Below are positions 8,225 through 10,432 of a stretch of DNA of 10,432 nt, one piece after another; positions within the stretch are counted from its first letter, which is position 1, and each line of letters begins with the position of its first letter. The notes beneath the pieces are model-generated. The model saw only the letters and a list, made by a program, of their open reading frames with translations. It was not told where the DNA came from and ran no database searches. The DNA is from Terana coerulea (Eukaryota > Basidiomycota > Agaricomycetes > Polyporales > Phanerochaetaceae), in assembly GCA_024811115.1 (NCBI GenBank), contig JAKOGH010001197.1, positions 1 through 10,432 of the forward strand, given 5' to 3'. The position numbers were made by a program, and so were the translations under genes.

Positions 8225-8961
8225 TCACGACCACGTAAGCTGCCATGCACAATTCAGTGCTACACATGTACTCGCCGATCTCATAACAGGGCTCGTCCTC
8301 TGCATCCGAATCCACTGAAGTGCTATCACTTCCCCGTGCGCCACCTGCGGTGAGCTGTTGTTTCTCTTCTCCGTCCCCTTCTTCCGTTTCTTCTCCTCTC
8401 TCCGCAGTCTCTTCAGCATTCCCTCGATGGGAAGCCTGTATCGATCACGCGGAGCCGTACGGGGCTCTTGCGCATTGCCCAGGTCAATTCCAACAGCCGT
8501 CCAGAACCGCAGAACACATGCGGCGTCTGGAAGTTCTGCAAGCGACAGCCATGTCATAGAAAGTTTCTTCACTCCCTCGCGGTGCTGTTCGGCCAAACAG
8601 AATGCTCAAGGTCAGCGAGTGAGAGAAAGTTCAGAGCGGAACAAGAGGACATACCTGAACCCAGTACCGCTGAAGATACCAATCAACAAGGCGAGTTGCG
8701 ATGAAACTGCTGGCTGTAAAGCGTACCCAATGATCAAGCGTGTATTGCGCTGCATAAATGAACACTGGGGTACGCCAAATCAAATTAGCTGAATAGATGA
8801 CGAGTGGAGATACGGCTTACTGTGATGCATTCGAGTATTCTTCATTTTCGCTGTTGCCTTGTAGACGGTACCCTACCGTGTGCCTCTCTCGCAAAGGAGA
8901 GTTCAGAGAAGGTTCACGCCCGCGCTCCCGGCACTTTCAATGAGGGCAGAAAACTCCCAGC
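8225..8961 (-). CDS. probable spliced gene, product unrecognised
   Basis: Several minus-strand exons join in phase across canonical introns. They are 8961-8918 (tentative), 8857-8821 (tentative), 8764-8655, and 8584 to about 8350 or beyond. The introns at 8917-8858 (60 nt), 8820-8765 (56 nt, branch GCTAAT) and 8654-8585 (70 nt, branch CTGAC) are all GT-AG. The predicted chain includes YAAQYTLDHWVRFTASSF, ATRLVDWYLQRYWVQHREG, LSMTWLSLAELPDAACVLRF and a strongly basic run RLRREEKKRKKGTEKRNN. The same frame then runs to a stop near 8225. A second frame, offset by one base, gives an acidic tail, SDSTSVDSDAEDEPCYEIGE, that looks more natural, so a missing base near 8350 is possible. Neither start nor end is fixed. 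It lies on the same strand as the wax-synthase-like gene and converges with copy 2. I cannot assign a function. Confidence 0.4.
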
Positions 8962-9082
8962 CTGCCAACAATGGGAGCGCCAAGCAATCAAGGTACGGGC
9001 AATTCTATACATAAGAAGCAGATGCCCAACGATGTTCAACGAAAATATACGCACATGTCGACAGTAAGTACACAAGTTGTGT

Positions 9083-10432
9083 CTAGGCTAACGCCATCGC
9101 ACACCTCTTCGTGATCCAGCCACCGACGTCCACACCTACGTCTCGCTTCACCCACGCCAATACCTTCCCTACAACCAACCCATTTGGGAGAGTCCTGTGA
9201 CTGCCCATTCCAGCCCTTATTGACCAATCCACAAAGAACGGTGTCGACCATGTGAACCAAGCCAAAACCCAGGCATAGCCGACGAGCCTCGTCCACCGGG
9301 ACTCCTTCACACCAAGCTGGCGGAACAGGGAGATGAGCGCGTCTTCGAGGGTGATGAACAATGCTTGGTAGAGGAAGAAGTTGAAGGAAGAGCCGGTGAG
9401 CGACGGGTCCACCATGTAGTCGCCGACGACGTGCACGAGCCCCGAAGCGGTGAAGGCGACAAAAAGTTGCGTACGCGAGGAGGTGTACGACCCACTCTTG
9501 AAGCCCAGCCTACGTGTGGCTGACTTTCCCAAGGCCGAAACAAACTGGACGTATAACAATCAGTGTGAACTCATAGCTGCGCGACAATGGAAAGGACTCA
9601 CCCGTCTCAAGTTTTGATGCCAGGTTCTACCCCAGAACCGTCTAACCGTCCACGCGTCGCGCCACTTGCCGAATGGCACAGGCCACATGTCCGGCGTGCT
9701 CCCAATGTCTATCCCAATGATCCTTTCCAGCCCGCAAATCCTGCTCAATGCTCCCAAGGACACAGCGAGGAAAGCCACCATGTCGTACCCGAGGTTAATG
9801 CCCGCGTACCCTGGCAAATGAACATTGCGACGTTCAGGGTACAGAGCAAGGAGCCCTGTGCGCGTAACGACAGTGCCGAAGGGCCATACAAGGCAAACAG
9901 AGGGTTGAGGGTAAGGAATGTGTCGGAGAGGTCGGCGAGCAGGAGGTGCCATCCGATGCGTGCAAGCCGCATGAGCAGGAAGACGGTGGATAGAGGAGGT
10001 AGGGCGCGGCGGCAGTGTATCAATCTACGCATCGTATGCATCATACCAACGGAGGTCAGCATAATCAAGGCGTAAAGAGAGGCGAGTCGCGCACCTGGTA
10101 TGTCCAGCCAATACCTCTGCCGTTGAGGACTATGCAAAACGCATAGTACAACCTCCGCCACCAGACCTCCTTCTCCAGACCTTCTTTCTTGCCTTCGTTC
10201 GAGGTCTTATTCAGCCCATACCCTCTGGCATCTCCTCCAGCGGCTCCTTCAAGATCAGTAGTGTCAAAGCTGTGAGTGACACACACCCGAAACCGCTACC
10301 GGTTGAATAGTCCATCATCTGCGCGCCGGTCGAGTAGTTGACGCCAGTCAGCAGGGAGGCGGTATATGCAACGCATACTGCGAGGCGTGAACGGAAGGAC
10401 AGGTATGGGCGGAAGGCGATGAGAGCAGAGGA
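9083..10432 (-). CDS. wax-synthase-domain acyltransferase (MBOAT-like), 5'-partial and frameshifted
   Basis: Members of this fungal family are multi-pass membrane proteins related to plant wax synthases (the MBOAT_2 domain). They are thought to acylate alcohols or terpenoids in the endoplasmic reticulum. The gene enters at the right edge without its start codon. Exons are 10432-10095, 10024-9602 and 9544-9083 (stop TAG at 9085-9083), with introns of 70 and 57 nt. Diagnostic segments are FRSRLAVCVAYTASLLTGVN, LNGRGIGWTYQ, LARIGWHLLLADLSDTF and the hallmark DAWTVRRFWGRTWHQNLRR. Next comes TQLFVAFTASGLVH, whose His (codon 9433-9431) corresponds to the MBOAT catalytic histidine. Three shifts interrupt it: one base missing near 10211-10240, one extra near 9985-10000, and one missing near 9830-9865. 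Length, splice sites and motifs are otherwise normal. It is either a recent pseudogene or affected by sequencing errors. Confidence 0.8.

Noticed and set aside
8358..8792. 144-codon plus-strand open frame
   Set aside because: It runs antisense across several minus-strand exons and introns, is Ser/Arg/Phe-rich in its first part and has no recognisable motif; the minus strand has better splice signals.
9830..10000. An intron explaining the reading-frame changes in the wax-synthase-like gene
   Set aside because: Available GT-AG pairs are under about 40 nt or in the wrong phase, and the displaced frame itself encodes conserved family sequence.
9587..10075. 162-codon plus-strand open frame
   Set aside because: It is the antisense shadow of the wax-synthase-like gene, whose minus-strand motifs are unambiguous.

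Overview
The window looks like an accessory stretch of a basidiomycete (Agaricomycetes-type) nuclear genome. The reasons are short GT-AG introns (50-74 nt) with CTNA-type branch points, two members of a seven-helix membrane protein family that is expanded in mushrooms, and a fungal wax-synthase-domain acyltransferase. There are no bacterial features.

Layout. Bases 1-694 hold no convincing gene. Bases 695-3135, or 695-3390, look like one composite repeat element. It has imperfect terminal inverted repeats, AT-rich arms, a tRNA-like A/B-box remnant on the minus strand, several hairpins, and a very GC- and CpG-rich core of degenerate tandem repeats with units of about 140-163 bp. The long open frames in that core, on both strands, are probably by-products of base composition. 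Bases 3391-4102 hold no gene and lead into the first membrane-protein gene.

Genes. Two tandem paralogues on the + strand (4103-5329 and 6358-7544) each have five exons. All four introns match in position and phase, and exon lengths are nearly identical. Between them on the minus strand is a 5639-5897 open exon-like fragment with a faint resemblance to the fumarylacetoacetate hydrolase fold family. After the second paralogue, the minus strand carries a probable spliced gene that I cannot name (about 8225-8961, perhaps with a last exon at 7807-7997). Then comes a wax-synthase-like gene (9083-10432) whose 5' end lies beyond the window.

The most notable property is that the three recognisable genes keep their exon structure, splice sites and protein motifs but need seven small frame shifts to be read through: three, one and three. 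Either an uncorrected assembly carries indel errors, or three neighbouring genes are in early decay. The sequence alone does not decide this. No joint pathway can be inferred; all three recognised products are integral membrane proteins.
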